Positions 33,609 through 43,016 are shown, counted from the stretch's first letter. The stretch is 64,000 nt of DNA from Micromonospora chokoriensis (GCF_900091505.1 NZ_LT607409.1:6200001-6264000); one strand, 5' to 3'. Made by a program: numbers and translations. The notes: generated by a model from the letters alone, not told the origin.

Positions 33609-35116
33609 GCGGCGGCCTCCCGTGCGGCGCCGATCGCCAGGGCGACGACGTCCTCCTCGGTCGCACCGGCGGGCAGTTCGCCCGCGATGCGCCCGTCCCG
33701 CATGACGACGATGCGGTCGCTCATCCCCAACAGCTCGGGCAGGTCGGACGAGATCATCAGCACGGCCGCGCCGTCGCGGGCGAGGCTGCGGACGAGGTCG
33801 TGGATGGCCGACTTCGCGCCCACGTCGATCCCCCGGGTCGGTTCGTCGAAGAGCAGGATCCGCGGGTTGAGCGCGAGCCAGCGGGCCAACACGACCTTCT
33901 GTTGGTTTCCGCCGGACAGGAAGCGGATCTCCTGGTCGTCGCCGGCGGAGCGGACCTCCACGGCGGCGAGCAGCTCGCGCAGGCGTTGCGTGCGGGCCGC
34001 CCGGCCGGACCGGGCCGCGAAGACAGCGCGGCTGGCGAGCAGCGCGTTGTCGAGCACCGACTGCCGGGGCACGATCCCCTCGCCCTTGCGGTCCTCGGTG
34101 ACGTACGCGATGCCGGCCCGCATCGCGGTGCGGGGCGAGCGCAGCCGGACCGGTCGGTCGTCGACGGTGACGTCACCGGTCGTGAACGGGGTCACGCCGA
34201 AGATCGCCCGGGCCAGCGCCGAGCGCCCGGAGCCCTGGAGGCCGCCGATGCCGAGCACCTCACCGGCGCGCAACTGGAGGTTGATCTCGTGCAGCTTGCG
34301 GTTGCCGGCGTCGCGGAGGTTGAGCCGCACCGGGCCGCGGTCCTCGGGGGCGGCCCGGTCCGGGTAGTAGCTGGACAGCTCCCGGCCGACCATGTGGCGC
34401 ACCAACTCGTCCGCGTTCGTGGCCGCGGTATCCACTGTGGTCACCCGACGACCGTCCTTGAGGACGGTGATCCGGCTGGACAGATCGAAGACCTCGGCGA
34501 GCCGGTGCGAGACGTAGAGCAGGCCGATGCCTCGCTCCTGGAGTCGGCGCACCAACCCGTAGAGCAGCTCCACTTCGTGGTCGGCCAGCGAGGCGGTCGG
34601 CTCGTCCATGATGAGCAGGCGGGCGTCCAGGGCGAGCGCCTTGGCGATTTCGACGACCTGTTGCTGCGCGACGCCGAGCTGTCCCACCCGGGCGTCCGCC
34701 GGCAGCGCGGTCTCGCCGATCGAGGTGAGCAGCTGTGTGGTGCGGTCGAGCATCGCCCGACGGTCGACCAGCCCGCGACGGACCGGCTCGTGCCCGAGAT
34801 AGACGTTCTCCGCGACGGTGCGCTCCGGGAGGAGGTTGAACTCCTGGTGGATGATGCCGACGCCGGCCCGCTGCGCGTCGCGCGGACCACGGAACGTGCG
34901 CTGCTCGCCGGCGAACTCGACGGTGCCCTCGTCCGGGGCGTACCCGCCCGAGACGATCTTCATGAGGGTCGACTTCCCGGCGCCGTTCTCGCCGACCACG
35001 GCGTGCACCTCGCCCGGCGCGACGTCGAGGTCGACATCGTCGAGGACCCGTACGCCAAGGAAGGACTTGCCGATGCCCCGGAGGTTGAGTAACGGCACCG
35101 GCCGTGGGTCTGACAT
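33605..35116 (-). CDS. ribose-type ABC transporter double ATPase
   Basis: A 503-residue protein with two ATP-binding cassettes, as in RbsA/MglA. The first (about 10-235) has Walker A GENGAGKST, signature LGVAQQQV and Walker B LLIMDEPTASL. The second (about 260-495) has a degenerate Walker A (GLQGSGRSA), signature LSGGNQQKV and Walker B ILLFDEPTRGID. It energises the permease pair. ATG 35116 (MSDPRP) preceded by GAGGG is preferred to the GTG at 35131. First gene of a six-gene leftward operon. Confidence 0.93.
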   Translation of the reverse strand: MSDPRPVPLLNLRGIGKSFLGVRVLDDVDLDVAPGEVHAVVGENGAGKSTLMKIVSGGYAPDEGTVEFAGEQRTFRGPRDAQRAGVGIIHQEFNLLPERTVAENVYLGHEPVRRGLVDRRAMLDRTTQLLTSIGETALPADARVGQLGVAQQQVVEIAKALALDARLLIMDEPTASLADHEVELLYGLVRRLQERGIGLLYVSHRLAEVFDLSSRITVLKDGRRVTTVDTAATNADELVRHMVGRELSSYYPDRAAPEDRGPVRLNLRDAGNRKLHEINLQLRAGEVLGIGGLQGSGRSALARAIFGVTPFTTGDVTVDDRPVRLRSPRTAMRAGIAYVTEDRKGEGIVPRQSVLDNALLASRAVFAARSGRAARTQRLRELLAAVEVRSAGDDQEIRFLSGGNQQKVVLARWLALNPRILLFDEPTRGIDVGAKSAIHDLVRSLARDGAAVLMISSDLPELLGMSDRIVVMRDGRIAGELPAGATEEDVVALAIGAAREAAA

Positions 35117-35640
35117 TCCGAAAGCCCTCACAGACAGTAGTTATCAACAAGATTCGATCAAACGCTACGGCGACTTCGAGGTGCCAGCCATCGAACTTTC
35201 GTAGGTACCGGTGGATGCTTACGTTCTTCTATCGCGAACATTCTCTTGACATCGACGAAACATCACACGTATGAAGATAGATGTTTGGATGCTGGTCCGC
35301 AATCCTCGACCGGGGCCGATTGCCAGGCCCGGCAGCCAGACCGGCAGCGATGCCGCAGCGGGGCAGTCGATGGCGGCCGTCGTCAACCGGGCAGAACGTC
35401 GGACGTCACCTCGTCGATTGACAGCCATGGATCTCTAGCTCATCCTGACCTCGTGGACCACGGGACGAGCACCACGGCGACCGTCACGCTGAGTGATGTC
35501 CTGCGGGTCTAAGTGCCGTTACGGCGAACGGCATGAGGACAGACCGGAACCCTCGCGCCCACCCGCGCGTGCAGGCACAACCTGACGCAGCGTGGTGCTC
35601 GTGGGTCGCACCCCCACGCCCGCTCAACCTAGGAGACGGC
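35117..35640. other. divergent gap with candidate promoter and dyads
   Basis: A 524-base AT-richer gap between the ribose-type importer operon and the ThuA-dehydrogenase gene. It holds a good rightward promoter, TTGACA (35246-35251) with 18 bases to TATGAA (35270-35275), overlapped by the inverted repeat AAACATC (35258-35264) / GATGTTT (35280-35286), a possible operator. A small hairpin GCCGTT/AACGGC lies at 35515-35532. The leader to the ATG at 35641 would be about 360 bases. The 88-codon frame at 35246-35512 has no ribosome site or recognisable product. The leftward promoter was not identified. Confidence 0.5.
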
Positions 35641-38600
35641 ATGCGTCGCAACACATTGCTCATCTCAGTGATCGCCGGCTTGTTGCTGGCGCTCGGACTC
35701 GCCCCACCCGCGTCGGCTGCTCCGGCCTTCCGGGCCCTGGTCTTCACCAAGACCACCGGCTACCGCCACGACTCGATCCCCGCCGGGATCAGCATGATCC
35801 AGCAGCAGGCGGCGGCGAACAACTTCGAGGTGGTGGCGACCGAGGACTCCAGCGTCTTCACCGCCAGCAACCTGGCGACCTTCGACGTGATCGTCATGCT
35901 CCAGACCTCCGGCATGGTCTGGACCTCGGCGGCGCAGCGCCAGGCGGTGGAGGGCTACCTCGCCAGCGGCAAGGGCATCGTCGCCATCCACAACGCCACC
36001 GACATGGGCATCGAGGGCGAATACCCGTGGTGGGACCAGACCATCAACGGCGGCGCCCACATGCCCGAGCACTCCCCCGGCGTGCTCCAGGGCACAGCCA
36101 TCGTCGCCGACAAGAAGCACCCGTCGACGGCCAGCCTGCCGGATCGGTGGACCCGCAGCGAGGAGTGGTACAACTTCGACGCCAACCCGCGCGGCAACGT
36201 GCACGTGCTGGTGACCGCCGACGAACGCACCTACAACCCGGGATCCCGGGCGATGGGCCCGGATCATCCGATCTCCTGGTGCCGCAACACCAGCGGCGGG
36301 CGGGTGTGGGCCACCGCGATGGGCCACGCGATCGGCTCCTACAGCGAGGCGAACTTCCAGAACCACGTGCTCGGTGGCATCCGGTGGGCGGCCGGCAACG
36401 CCGCCGGAGACTGCGGCGGCACCGTGTGGGGCAACTTCGAGAAGCGGACCCTCGACGACAACACCGTCGACCCGATGGCGCTCGGTGTGGCACCGGACGG
36501 ACGGGTCTTCTACGTCCAGCGCGGCGGCCAGGTGAAGATCTTCAAGCCCTCCACCAACAGCACCGTCACCGCCGGCACGCTCAGCGTCTACACCGGCGGT
36601 GAGGACGGCCTGACCGGCATGGCGCTGGACCCCAACTTCGCCACCAACGGCTACATCTACCTGTACCACTCACCGGCCAACAGCAGCACCGACGTCAACC
36701 GGGTCTCCCGCTACACGGTCAGCGGTGACACGCTGAACACGTCCAGCGGCGTGACGATCATCGACATCCCCGCGTACCGGGACCGGACGTTCGCGGAGCC
36801 CGGCCACACCGGCGGCTACATCAAGTTCGGTCCGGACGGCAACCTCTACATCGGCACCGGCGACGACACGCCGCCGAACCTCGACCCCAACTGGCAGGGC
36901 TACGCCCCGCTGGACTGGCGCTCGGGCAAGTCCAACCTCGACGCCGCCCGCAGCGCCGGTAACACCAACGACCTGCGCGGCAAGCTGCTGCGCATCCGGC
37001 CCTCGGCCAACGGCGGGTACACCATCCCGACCGGCAACCTCTACCCCCAGGGCACCGCGCAGACCAAGCCCGAGGTCTACGCGATGGGCTTCCGCAACCC
37101 GTTCCGCTTCTCCATCGACCCGGCCAACGGCTGGGTCTACCTGGCCGACTACGGCCCGGACCGCAACCCGCCGACCACCAACCGTGGCCCGGAGGGCCTG
37201 GTCGAGCTCAACGTGATCAAGCAGGCCGGCAACTACGGCTGGCCGTTCTGCCACGGCAACAACCAGCCGTACGCCCCGTTCAACCCGGACACCGGCGTCG
37301 TCGGCGCGAAGTTCAACTGCTCCGCGCCGGTCAACAACTCGCCGAACAACACCGGTCTGACCAGCCTGAAGCCGGTCGTCATGCCGAACATCTGGTACGG
37401 CTACCCCGCCTCGACGACCTTCCCCGAGCTCGGCTCCGGCGGCTCCGCCCCGATGGGTGGGCCGATCTACCGGTACGACGCGGCGAACCCGTCCGAGACG
37501 AAGTTCCCGCCCTACTACGACGGCGTGCACTTCTTCTACGAGTGGGCGCGCAACTACGTCAAGGAGGTGCACTTCGACTCCTCCTCGGCGGTGACCCGCA
37601 CCAACCCGTTCCTGCCCAACGTGCGGTTCAACAAGCCGATGGACATGGAGTTCGGCAAGGACGGCTCGCTCTACCTGCTGGAGTGGGGCACCAACTTCGG
37701 CGGTGGCAACAGTGACTCCGGGCTCTACCGGATCGACTACAACCAGGGCGGTCGGTCACCGATCGCCAAGGCCACCGGCACGCCCACCAGCGGCAGCGCA
37801 CCGCTGACCGTCCAGTTCAGCAGCGCCGGCACGACCGACCCGGACGGCAACACGCTGAGCTACCTGTGGACGTTCGGCGACGGCACCACCTCCACGGCGG
37901 CCAACCCGTCGAAGGTGTACACCTCCAACGGCAACTACACCGCCCAGTTGAAGGTCACCGACAGCACCGGCAAGACCGGCTTCGCCAACGTCCCGATCAC
38001 CGTCGGCAACAGCGCCCCGGTGCTCACCATCACCACACCGGGCAACGGCGGCATGCTGACCTTCGGTGACAAGGTGTCGTACCAGATCACCGTGACCGAC
38101 CCGGACGGCGGGACCGTCGACTGCTCGAAGGTGTTCCTCAACCCGGCGCTGGGTCACGACGACCACGCGCACGAGACCACCGAGTACCCGGGCTGCTCGG
38201 GCACCATCTCCACCGACCTGCTCGGTGGGCACCCCGATGGCGCCAACCTGTTCTACGTGCTGAACGCCCGCTACACCGACAACGGTGGCCCCAGCGGTGG
38301 GGCGCCGCTCACCGGTACCGCACAGGCGATCCTGCAGCCGAAGCACAAGCAGTCCGAGTACTTCAGCAGCCAGTCCGGCATCCGGGTGGTCGACCAGGCG
38401 GCCGCGGAGAGCACCAAGCGCATCGGTGACATCTCCAGCAACGACTGGATCGCGTTCAGCCCGATGAACCTGTCGGGGATCTCGACGGTCAGCTACCGAC
38501 TGTCGTCGCCCTCCGGTGGTGGCTCGATCGAGTTGCGGGCCGACTCGCCCACCGGCACCCTGCTGGCCACCACCGCGGTGCCCAGCACGGGTGGCTGGGA

Positions 38601-39189
38601 CAACTACCAGTCCACGACACCGGTGAACGTCGCCGCCCTCGGCGGGACGCACACGCTCTACATGGTGTTCAAGAACGCCAACAACTCGTTCGATGTGGAC
38701 TCGCACACCTTCGGCGGTAACGGCGTCGGGACACCCGGCACCGGCACCGGCACCGGTCTGGCGGGCAAGACCTACACGGTCGCCGCGCAGCACAGCAACA
38801 AGCTGTTGGACGTCAGCGGTGTCTCCACCGCCGACGGCGCCCAGATCACCCAGTGGGCGTCCACCGGTGGCAACAACCAGAGGTGGCAGGCGGTCGACGC
38901 CGGTAACGGCGCGCTCTACCTCAAGGCCGTGCACAGCGGCAAGTGCGTCGAGGTGATCGGTAGCTCGACCGCGGCGGGTGCCTTCCTCCAGCAGGCCACC
39001 TGCAACAACGGCAACCAGCAGAAGTTCACCGCCACCGCGACGGGAACCTCCGGCGTGTACACGGTGAAGAGTGCGCTGAGCGGGCTCTGCATGGACGTCA
39101 ACGGCGCTTCCACGGCCGACGGCGCCCGGGTGTTGCAGTGGAACTGCACCAACGCGACGAACCAGCAGTGGCGGTTCACCGCGCTGTGA
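35641..39189 (+). CDS. secreted ThuA-sugar dehydrogenase-PKD-CBM-CBM13 protein
   Basis: A 1182-residue exported multidomain protein. Signal peptide to about 26 (PPASA); ThuA-like domain about 28-255 (RALVFTKTTGYRHDSIPAGI, GIVAIHNATDM); PQQ-type glucose/sorbosone dehydrogenase beta-propeller about 262-700 (DNTVDPMALGVAPDGRVFYVQRGGQVKIF, LYIGTGDDTPPN, DLRGKLLRIRP, VYAMGFRNPFRFSIDP); PKD about 707-790 (YLWTFGDGTTSTAANPSKVY); a linking domain; a CBM6-like sandwich about 900-1025; ricin-type CBM13 about 1040-1182. It may bind plant polymer and oxidise or modify sugar at its surface. AGGAGA precedes ATG 35641. Divergent from the importer operon. Confidence 0.9.
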   Translation: MRRNTLLISVIAGLLLALGLAPPASAAPAFRALVFTKTTGYRHDSIPAGISMIQQQAAANNFEVVATEDSSVFTASNLATFDVIVMLQTSGMVWTSAAQRQAVEGYLASGKGIVAIHNATDMGIEGEYPWWDQTINGGAHMPEHSPGVLQGTAIVADKKHPSTASLPDRWTRSEEWYNFDANPRGNVHVLVTADERTYNPGSRAMGPDHPISWCRNTSGGRVWATAMGHAIGSYSEANFQNHVLGGIRWAAGNAAGDCGGTVWGNFEKRTLDDNTVDPMALGVAPDGRVFYVQRGGQVKIFKPSTNSTVTAGTLSVYTGGEDGLTGMALDPNFATNGYIYLYHSPANSSTDVNRVSRYTVSGDTLNTSSGVTIIDIPAYRDRTFAEPGHTGGYIKFGPDGNLYIGTGDDTPPNLDPNWQGYAPLDWRSGKSNLDAARSAGNTNDLRGKLLRIRPSANGGYTIPTGNLYPQGTAQTKPEVYAMGFRNPFRFSIDPANGWVYLADYGPDRNPPTTNRGPEGLVELNVIKQAGNYGWPFCHGNNQPYAPFNPDTGVVGAKFNCSAPVNNSPNNTGLTSLKPVVMPNIWYGYPASTTFPELGSGGSAPMGGPIYRYDAANPSETKFPPYYDGVHFFYEWARNYVKEVHFDSSSAVTRTNPFLPNVRFNKPMDMEFGKDGSLYLLEWGTNFGGGNSDSGLYRIDYNQGGRSPIAKATGTPTSGSAPLTVQFSSAGTTDPDGNTLSYLWTFGDGTTSTAANPSKVYTSNGNYTAQLKVTDSTGKTGFANVPITVGNSAPVLTITTPGNGGMLTFGDKVSYQITVTDPDGGTVDCSKVFLNPALGHDDHAHETTEYPGCSGTISTDLLGGHPDGANLFYVLNARYTDNGGPSGGAPLTGTAQAILQPKHKQSEYFSSQSGIRVVDQAAAESTKRIGDISSNDWIAFSPMNLSGISTVSYRLSSPSGGGSIELRADSPTGTLLATTAVPSTGGWDNYQSTTPVNVAALGGTHTLYMVFKNANNSFDVDSHTFGGNGVGTPGTGTGTGLAGKTYTVAAQHSNKLLDVSGVSTADGAQITQWASTGGNNQRWQAVDAGNGALYLKAVHSGKCVEVIGSSTAAGAFLQQATCNNGNQQKFTATATGTSGVYTVKSALSGLCMDVNGASTADGARVLQWNCTNATNQQWRFTAL

Positions 39190-39214
39190 TCCGCGGCTTG
39201 TCGCGGTAACGAAC

Positions 39215-39270
39215 GACGTCCCGGTCGGGGCCGGTATCCGATGATCGGAGCCGGTCCCGACCGGGACGTC
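39215..39270. terminator. 15-bp hairpin terminator with long stem
   Basis: GACGTCCCGGTCGGG (39215-39229) pairs perfectly with 39256-39270, and the inner bases extend the stem with a wobble and a second short helix (TCCGA/TCGGA). TCTCCCTTTTC follows on the plus strand, giving a partial T-tract. It lies between convergent genes and serves both. Confidence 0.85.
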
Positions 39271-39277
39271 TCCCTTT

Positions 39278-40279
39278 TCAGCCGCGTCCGGCGTCCGCAC
39301 CGGGCGACACGGCGAGCAGGCCCGCCTGCGCCAACGCGTCCCAGAGCTCCTCGGGCACGGCGGTCCCGAACCGTCGCATCGTCTCGGTGACCTGCGCGCC
39401 GTCGCGCACTCCGACGACCGTCGACACGACCGCCGGATGCCGGCGGACGAACGCGAGTGCCGCCTGGGGCAGAGTCACCCCGTACGTCTCGCAGACCGCC
39501 GCGATCCGTCGCGCCCGCTCGATCAGCTCCGTCGGCGCCTGCTGGTAGTTGTAGACGGCATCGGCCGGTGGCCGCTCCCGCGACAGCAGCCCCGAGTTGT
39601 AGACGCCCGCGACGACCACGCCCACGCCCCGGTCGGTGGCGGCCGGCAACAGGTCGTCCGCCGCCCCCTGCTCCAGCAGGGTGTACCGTCCGGCGCACAT
39701 CAGCACGTCGACGTCCGTCTCCCGCACGAACCGCGCCAGCATCGCCGACTGGTTCATGCCGGCGCCGATCGCGCCCACGACGCCCTGGTCACGCAGCTCG
39801 ACCAGGGCGGGTACGGCCTCGCGTGCGGCCTGCTCCCAGTGGTCGTCCGGGTCGTGGAGGTAGACGACGTCCACCCGGTCCAACCCGGTCCGCTCCAGGC
39901 TGGCCTCGATCGAGCGGAGGACACCGTCGCGGCTGAAGTCCCAGACCCGCCGGTGGCTGGCCGGGACGTCGAATCCGTCGGAGTCCCGCAGGTGCGCGTC
40001 CTGCGGGGACGGCACCAGGAGTCGCCCCACCTTCGTCGACACCACGTACTCGTCACGTGGCCGCTCGCGCAGGGCAGCGCCGAGTCGACGCTCGGACAGC
40101 CCCAGCCCGTAGTGCGGCGCGGTGTCGTAGTACCGGACGCCCGCCTCCCACGCCGTGTCGACCGCCGACGCGAACTCCTCGTCCGTCGTCGTCCGGTACA
40201 GGTTGCCGCCCTGGGCCGCACCGAAGCCCAGCTCGGTGAGGCGTACCTGCGGGCGGAGCGGCAGTTCCCGTACCCTCAC
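39278..40279 (-). CDS. aldo/keto reductase, aldose 1-dehydrogenase type
   Basis: A 333-residue TIM-barrel NAD(P)-dependent enzyme. The tetrad is in view: Asp and Tyr in VRYYDTAPHYGLGLSERRLG, Lys in VVSTKVGRL, His in VVYLHDPDDH. The sequence is of the D-threo-aldose 1-dehydrogenase/L-fucose dehydrogenase branch, which oxidises the anomeric carbon of free sugar to a lactone. GTG 40279 with GGAGGCGTC upstream overlaps the lactonase stop by four bases; the long frame beyond is a shadow. Last gene of the catabolic operon. Confidence 0.88.
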   Translation of the reverse strand: MRVRELPLRPQVRLTELGFGAAQGGNLYRTTTDEEFASAVDTAWEAGVRYYDTAPHYGLGLSERRLGAALRERPRDEYVVSTKVGRLLVPSPQDAHLRDSDGFDVPASHRRVWDFSRDGVLRSIEASLERTGLDRVDVVYLHDPDDHWEQAAREAVPALVELRDQGVVGAIGAGMNQSAMLARFVRETDVDVLMCAGRYTLLEQGAADDLLPAATDRGVGVVVAGVYNSGLLSRERPPADAVYNYQQAPTELIERARRIAAVCETYGVTLPQAALAFVRRHPAVVSTVVGVRDGAQVTETMRRFGTAVPEELWDALAQAGLLAVSPGADAGRG

Positions 40280-41154
40280 GACGCCTCCAGCCCGTAGACG
40301 CGGCGTGCCGTGTCGGCCCAGATCGATGCCTGATCGGTCTCGTCGTGGCCGCTCAGCAACTCCGCCAGCGCCTCGACCCACCGGGCGTACGAGCTGGCGA
40401 GCAGGCAGACCGGCCAGTCCGAGCCGTACATCAGTCGGTCCGGTCCGAACGTGTCGAGCGCGGCCTCGACGGCCGGTCGGAGGTCTCCCGGCGTCCAGGG
40501 CGACCGGTCGACCTCGGTCACCAGACCGGAGAGCTTCGCCGTCGTGTTGGGCGCGTCCGCCAGCGCCCGTAGGCCGCGGGTCCACTCCGCCATCTCCGGA
40601 CGCCCCAGCGCGGGCTTGCCCAGGTGGTCGAGGACGAAGTTCACCTCGGGCAGGTCGCGCGCCAGGCGCGCGGCCATGGGCAGCTGGTGCTGGCGGACCA
40701 GCAGGTCGTACACCAGGCCCGCCGCGCCCACCGCGGCGATCCCCCGCCGGACGTCCGGACGGTCCAGGTACGCCGGGTCGGTCTCGCTCTGCACGAGGTG
40801 ACGGATGCCGACGAGGCGGTCCCCGCCCGGTGCGGCCCGCAGGCGGTCGATGCGGGCGACGACGTCGGTGGCGGTCAGGTCCACCCAGCCGACGACCCCG
40901 CGGACGAGGGTGTCCCCGGCCGCGATGCCCAGCAGGTCCGCCGTCTCGGCCTCGGAGGCGATGGACTGCACCACCACCGTCGCGGTGACCCCGGCCGCCT
41001 GGGCCGGCGGCGCGAGGTCGGCGGGTTCGAAGTCGGCGTCGATGGCCGCCATCGTCACCGGGTCGATCCACGTCTGGGGGTGCCGTGCGCGGACCCAGAG
41101 GTGGTGGTGCGCGTCGACGATTCCGGCTCGCCGAGGCCCCTGCCCGCCGGTCAT
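40276..41154 (-). CDS. amidohydrolase-family sugar lactonase
   Basis: A 292-residue amidohydrolase_2 (COG3618-like) protein. Metal site parts are DAHHHLW (about 13-19), NFVLDHLGKPA (about 177) and LMYGSDWPV (about 249). Characterised relatives hydrolyse L-fucono- or related 1,4/1,5-lactones to the acid. That fits the aldose dehydrogenase gene just after it. ATG 41154 overlaps the SDR stop by four bases. Confidence 0.87.
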   Translation of the reverse strand: MTGGQGPRRAGIVDAHHHLWVRARHPQTWIDPVTMAAIDADFEPADLAPPAQAAGVTATVVVQSIASEAETADLLGIAAGDTLVRGVVGWVDLTATDVVARIDRLRAAPGGDRLVGIRHLVQSETDPAYLDRPDVRRGIAAVGAAGLVYDLLVRQHQLPMAARLARDLPEVNFVLDHLGKPALGRPEMAEWTRGLRALADAPNTTAKLSGLVTEVDRSPWTPGDLRPAVEAALDTFGPDRLMYGSDWPVCLLASSYARWVEALAELLSGHDETDQASIWADTARRVYGLEAS

Positions 41155-41912
41155 CGGCCCAGCCAACCGCCGTCGACGGGCAGCACGATCCCGTTGACGT
41201 AGTCGGACGCGGCCGACGCCAGGAACACGGTGGCGCCCCCGAGATCGTCGGCGCGGCCCCAGCGGGCGGCGGGGATCCGACCGAGGATCGCCTGGTTGCG
41301 GTCGGGATCGTCGCGCAGCGCCTGGGTGTTGTCGGTGGCGATGTAACCGGGTGCGATGGCGTTGACGTTCACCCCGTGGGCGGCCCACTCGTTGGCCAGC
41401 GCCTTGGTGAGGCCGGCGACGCCCGACTTCGACGCGGCGTAGCCGGGGACGGTGATGCCGCCCTGGAAACTCAGCAGCGACGCCGTGAAGATGATCTTGC
41501 CTTGGCCGCGCTCGACCATCGTCCGGCCGATCTCCCGACTCAGGACGAACTGGCTGCTGAGGTTCACCTCGATGACCTGGTCCCACATCTCGTCCGGGTG
41601 CTCCGCGGCCGGAGTACGGGCGATCGTGCCACCGTTGTTCACGAGGATGTCGATGGGCCCGAGAGCGGTGAGGTCCCGGGCCAGGCCGTGCACGGCGGCC
41701 CGGTCGCCGAGGTCGACCCGCAGCGCGGTGAACCGTCGGCCGGCGGCCTGCACGCGGGCTTCGACCTCGCTGCCGCTGGCTTCGAGCTGGGCGGAGACGC
41801 CGACGATGTCAGCACCGGCCAGGGCCAGGGCCTCGGCCATGGCGAGGCCGATGCCACGCCGGGCCCCGGTGACCACCGCGGTCTTACCGGACAGGTCGAA
41901 CAGCGCGGTCAC
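41151..41912 (-). CDS. SDR dehydrogenase, KduD-like
   Basis: A 253-residue short-chain dehydrogenase. The cofactor loop is TGARRGIG (15-22), NNGG stands in place of NNAG (about 92), catalytic Ser is in FTASLLSFQG and the pair YAASK follows. The tail IAPGYIATDNTQALRDDPDRNQAILGRIPAARWG is characteristic of KduD and 2-keto-3-deoxy-L-fuconate dehydrogenases. It would oxidise a 2-keto-3-deoxy sugar acid. GTG 41912 overlaps the Zn-dehydrogenase stop by four bases (GTGA). Confidence 0.9.
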   Translation of the reverse strand: MTALFDLSGKTAVVTGARRGIGLAMAEALALAGADIVGVSAQLEASGSEVEARVQAAGRRFTALRVDLGDRAAVHGLARDLTALGPIDILVNNGGTIARTPAAEHPDEMWDQVIEVNLSSQFVLSREIGRTMVERGQGKIIFTASLLSFQGGITVPGYAASKSGVAGLTKALANEWAAHGVNVNAIAPGYIATDNTQALRDDPDRNQAILGRIPAARWGRADDLGGATVFLASAASDYVNGIVLPVDGGWLGR

Positions 41913-42934
41913 CTGCCACCTCCCTGGACATCGAGCAGAACCTTCATCACGCCGCCACCTTCGAGCGCCGTGAAGGCGTCGGCGGCCGCGTCGATCGGCT
42001 CGACCCGGGAGATGAGTTGTCGCGCCGGGATCGCGCCCGAGGCGACCAGCCGGATCGCCTCCTCCATGTCGTCCCGCTGGTAGAGCCGGGCGCCGAGGAG
42101 CTCCAGTTCACGCCAGAAGAACCGGTGCAGGTTCACCTCGCGGGGCCGGGGGTGGATCGCCACCATCACCAACCGGCCCCGGGTGGTGAGCACGTCCACA
42201 GCAGTGGTGACACCGGCGGCAGCGCCGGACACCTCGAAGGCGATGTCGGCGCCCGCTCCGTCGGTGCGGTCGCCGACGAGAGCCACGACATCGGTCGACC
42301 CCGGGTCGACGGCCTCGATGCCGACAGCGCCCGCCACCTCACGCCGGTACGGGTCCGGCTCGACCAGGAGCACCCGCGCGCCTCGGCTCTGCGCGACGGT
42401 CGCGATGAGCACCCCTACCGGCCCGCCACCGACCACGACCACCTGGTCGTCGGCGGAGACCTTCCCCCGCCGGACGTCGTGCACGGCGACCGCGACCGGC
42501 TCCACGAGCGCGGCGTGGTCGAGCGGCAGGTCCTCGGGCAGCGGCAGGACCAGCCCCGCCGGGACGTTCCAGGAGGACTGCATGGCGCCCGGTGAGTCGA
42601 TACCGAGGAAGTTCATGGCGTGACAGATGTGCGAGGTGCCGCGCCGGCAGGCCGGGCACTGTCCGCAGGGGCGGGTCGGCATCACGGTGACGGGCTGGCC
42701 GACGGTCACGCCGTCGACGTCCGCGCCGACCGCCGCGACACGCCCGGACATCTCGTGCCCGATGATCGCGGAGTCACCGACCCGGGCGTCCATGTCGCCG
42801 TGGTAGATGTGCAGGTCGGTACCACAGATTCCGGTGTAGGCCACGTCGATCCGTACCTCTCCGGGACCGGGTGGCGCCGGTTCGCGGTCTTCGATTCCGA
42901 GGTCACGCGCCCCCCGGTAGACGACTGCCTTCAT
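41909..42934 (-). CDS. zinc-dependent medium-chain dehydrogenase
   Basis: A 341-residue MDR/threonine dehydrogenase-like enzyme. Catalytic zinc ligands are in GICGTDLH (Cys37) and IIGHEMSG (His60, Glu61). The structural zinc cysteines are in RPCGQCPACRRGTSHIC. The Rossmann site is VVVVGGGPVGVLIATVAQSRGA. It probably oxidises a hydroxyl of the sugar or sugar acid in this pathway; the exact substrate is unclear. ATG 42934 follows GGAGGATCG, the longer frame being rejected. First of four overlapping genes. Confidence 0.9.
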   Translation of the reverse strand: MKAVVYRGARDLGIEDREPAPPGPGEVRIDVAYTGICGTDLHIYHGDMDARVGDSAIIGHEMSGRVAAVGADVDGVTVGQPVTVMPTRPCGQCPACRRGTSHICHAMNFLGIDSPGAMQSSWNVPAGLVLPLPEDLPLDHAALVEPVAVAVHDVRRGKVSADDQVVVVGGGPVGVLIATVAQSRGARVLLVEPDPYRREVAGAVGIEAVDPGSTDVVALVGDRTDGAGADIAFEVSGAAAGVTTAVDVLTTRGRLVMVAIHPRPREVNLHRFFWRELELLGARLYQRDDMEEAIRLVASGAIPARQLISRVEPIDAAADAFTALEGGGVMKVLLDVQGGGR

Positions 42935-42986
42935 CGATCCTCCGTCTCGACGGTCGGTACGTCGGTCGTGCCGACCGAGCATGGTC

Positions 42987-43016
42987 GTGGGTGCACCGCC
43001 GCGGCGGTGCACCCAC
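42987..43016. terminator. 30-base perfect palindrome
   Basis: Positions 42987-43016 read the same on both strands (arms start GTGGGTGCACCGCC). It lies 27 bases after the stop of the enolase-type gene on the minus strand and may end the importer-dehydratase transcript, or reduce reading into the dehydrogenase operon. A looser pair, CGGTCGG (42951-42957) / CCGACCG (42971-42977), stands beside it. Confidence 0.65.

Noticed and set aside
31651..33666. Apparent 671-residue permease fusion
   Set aside because: The first half is a shadow of the upstream permease. The true gene starts at ATG 32634, two bases after that permease's stop.
35246..35512. 88-codon frame in the 524-base gap
   Set aside because: No ribosome site, no recognisable product, and it overlaps the best promoter in the gap.
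39278..41586. Apparent fusions of aldo/keto reductase and lactonase with upstream sequence
   Set aside because: Each true start (40279 and 41154) lies in a four-base stop/start overlap with its neighbour; the extensions are Arg/Gly-rich shadow translation.
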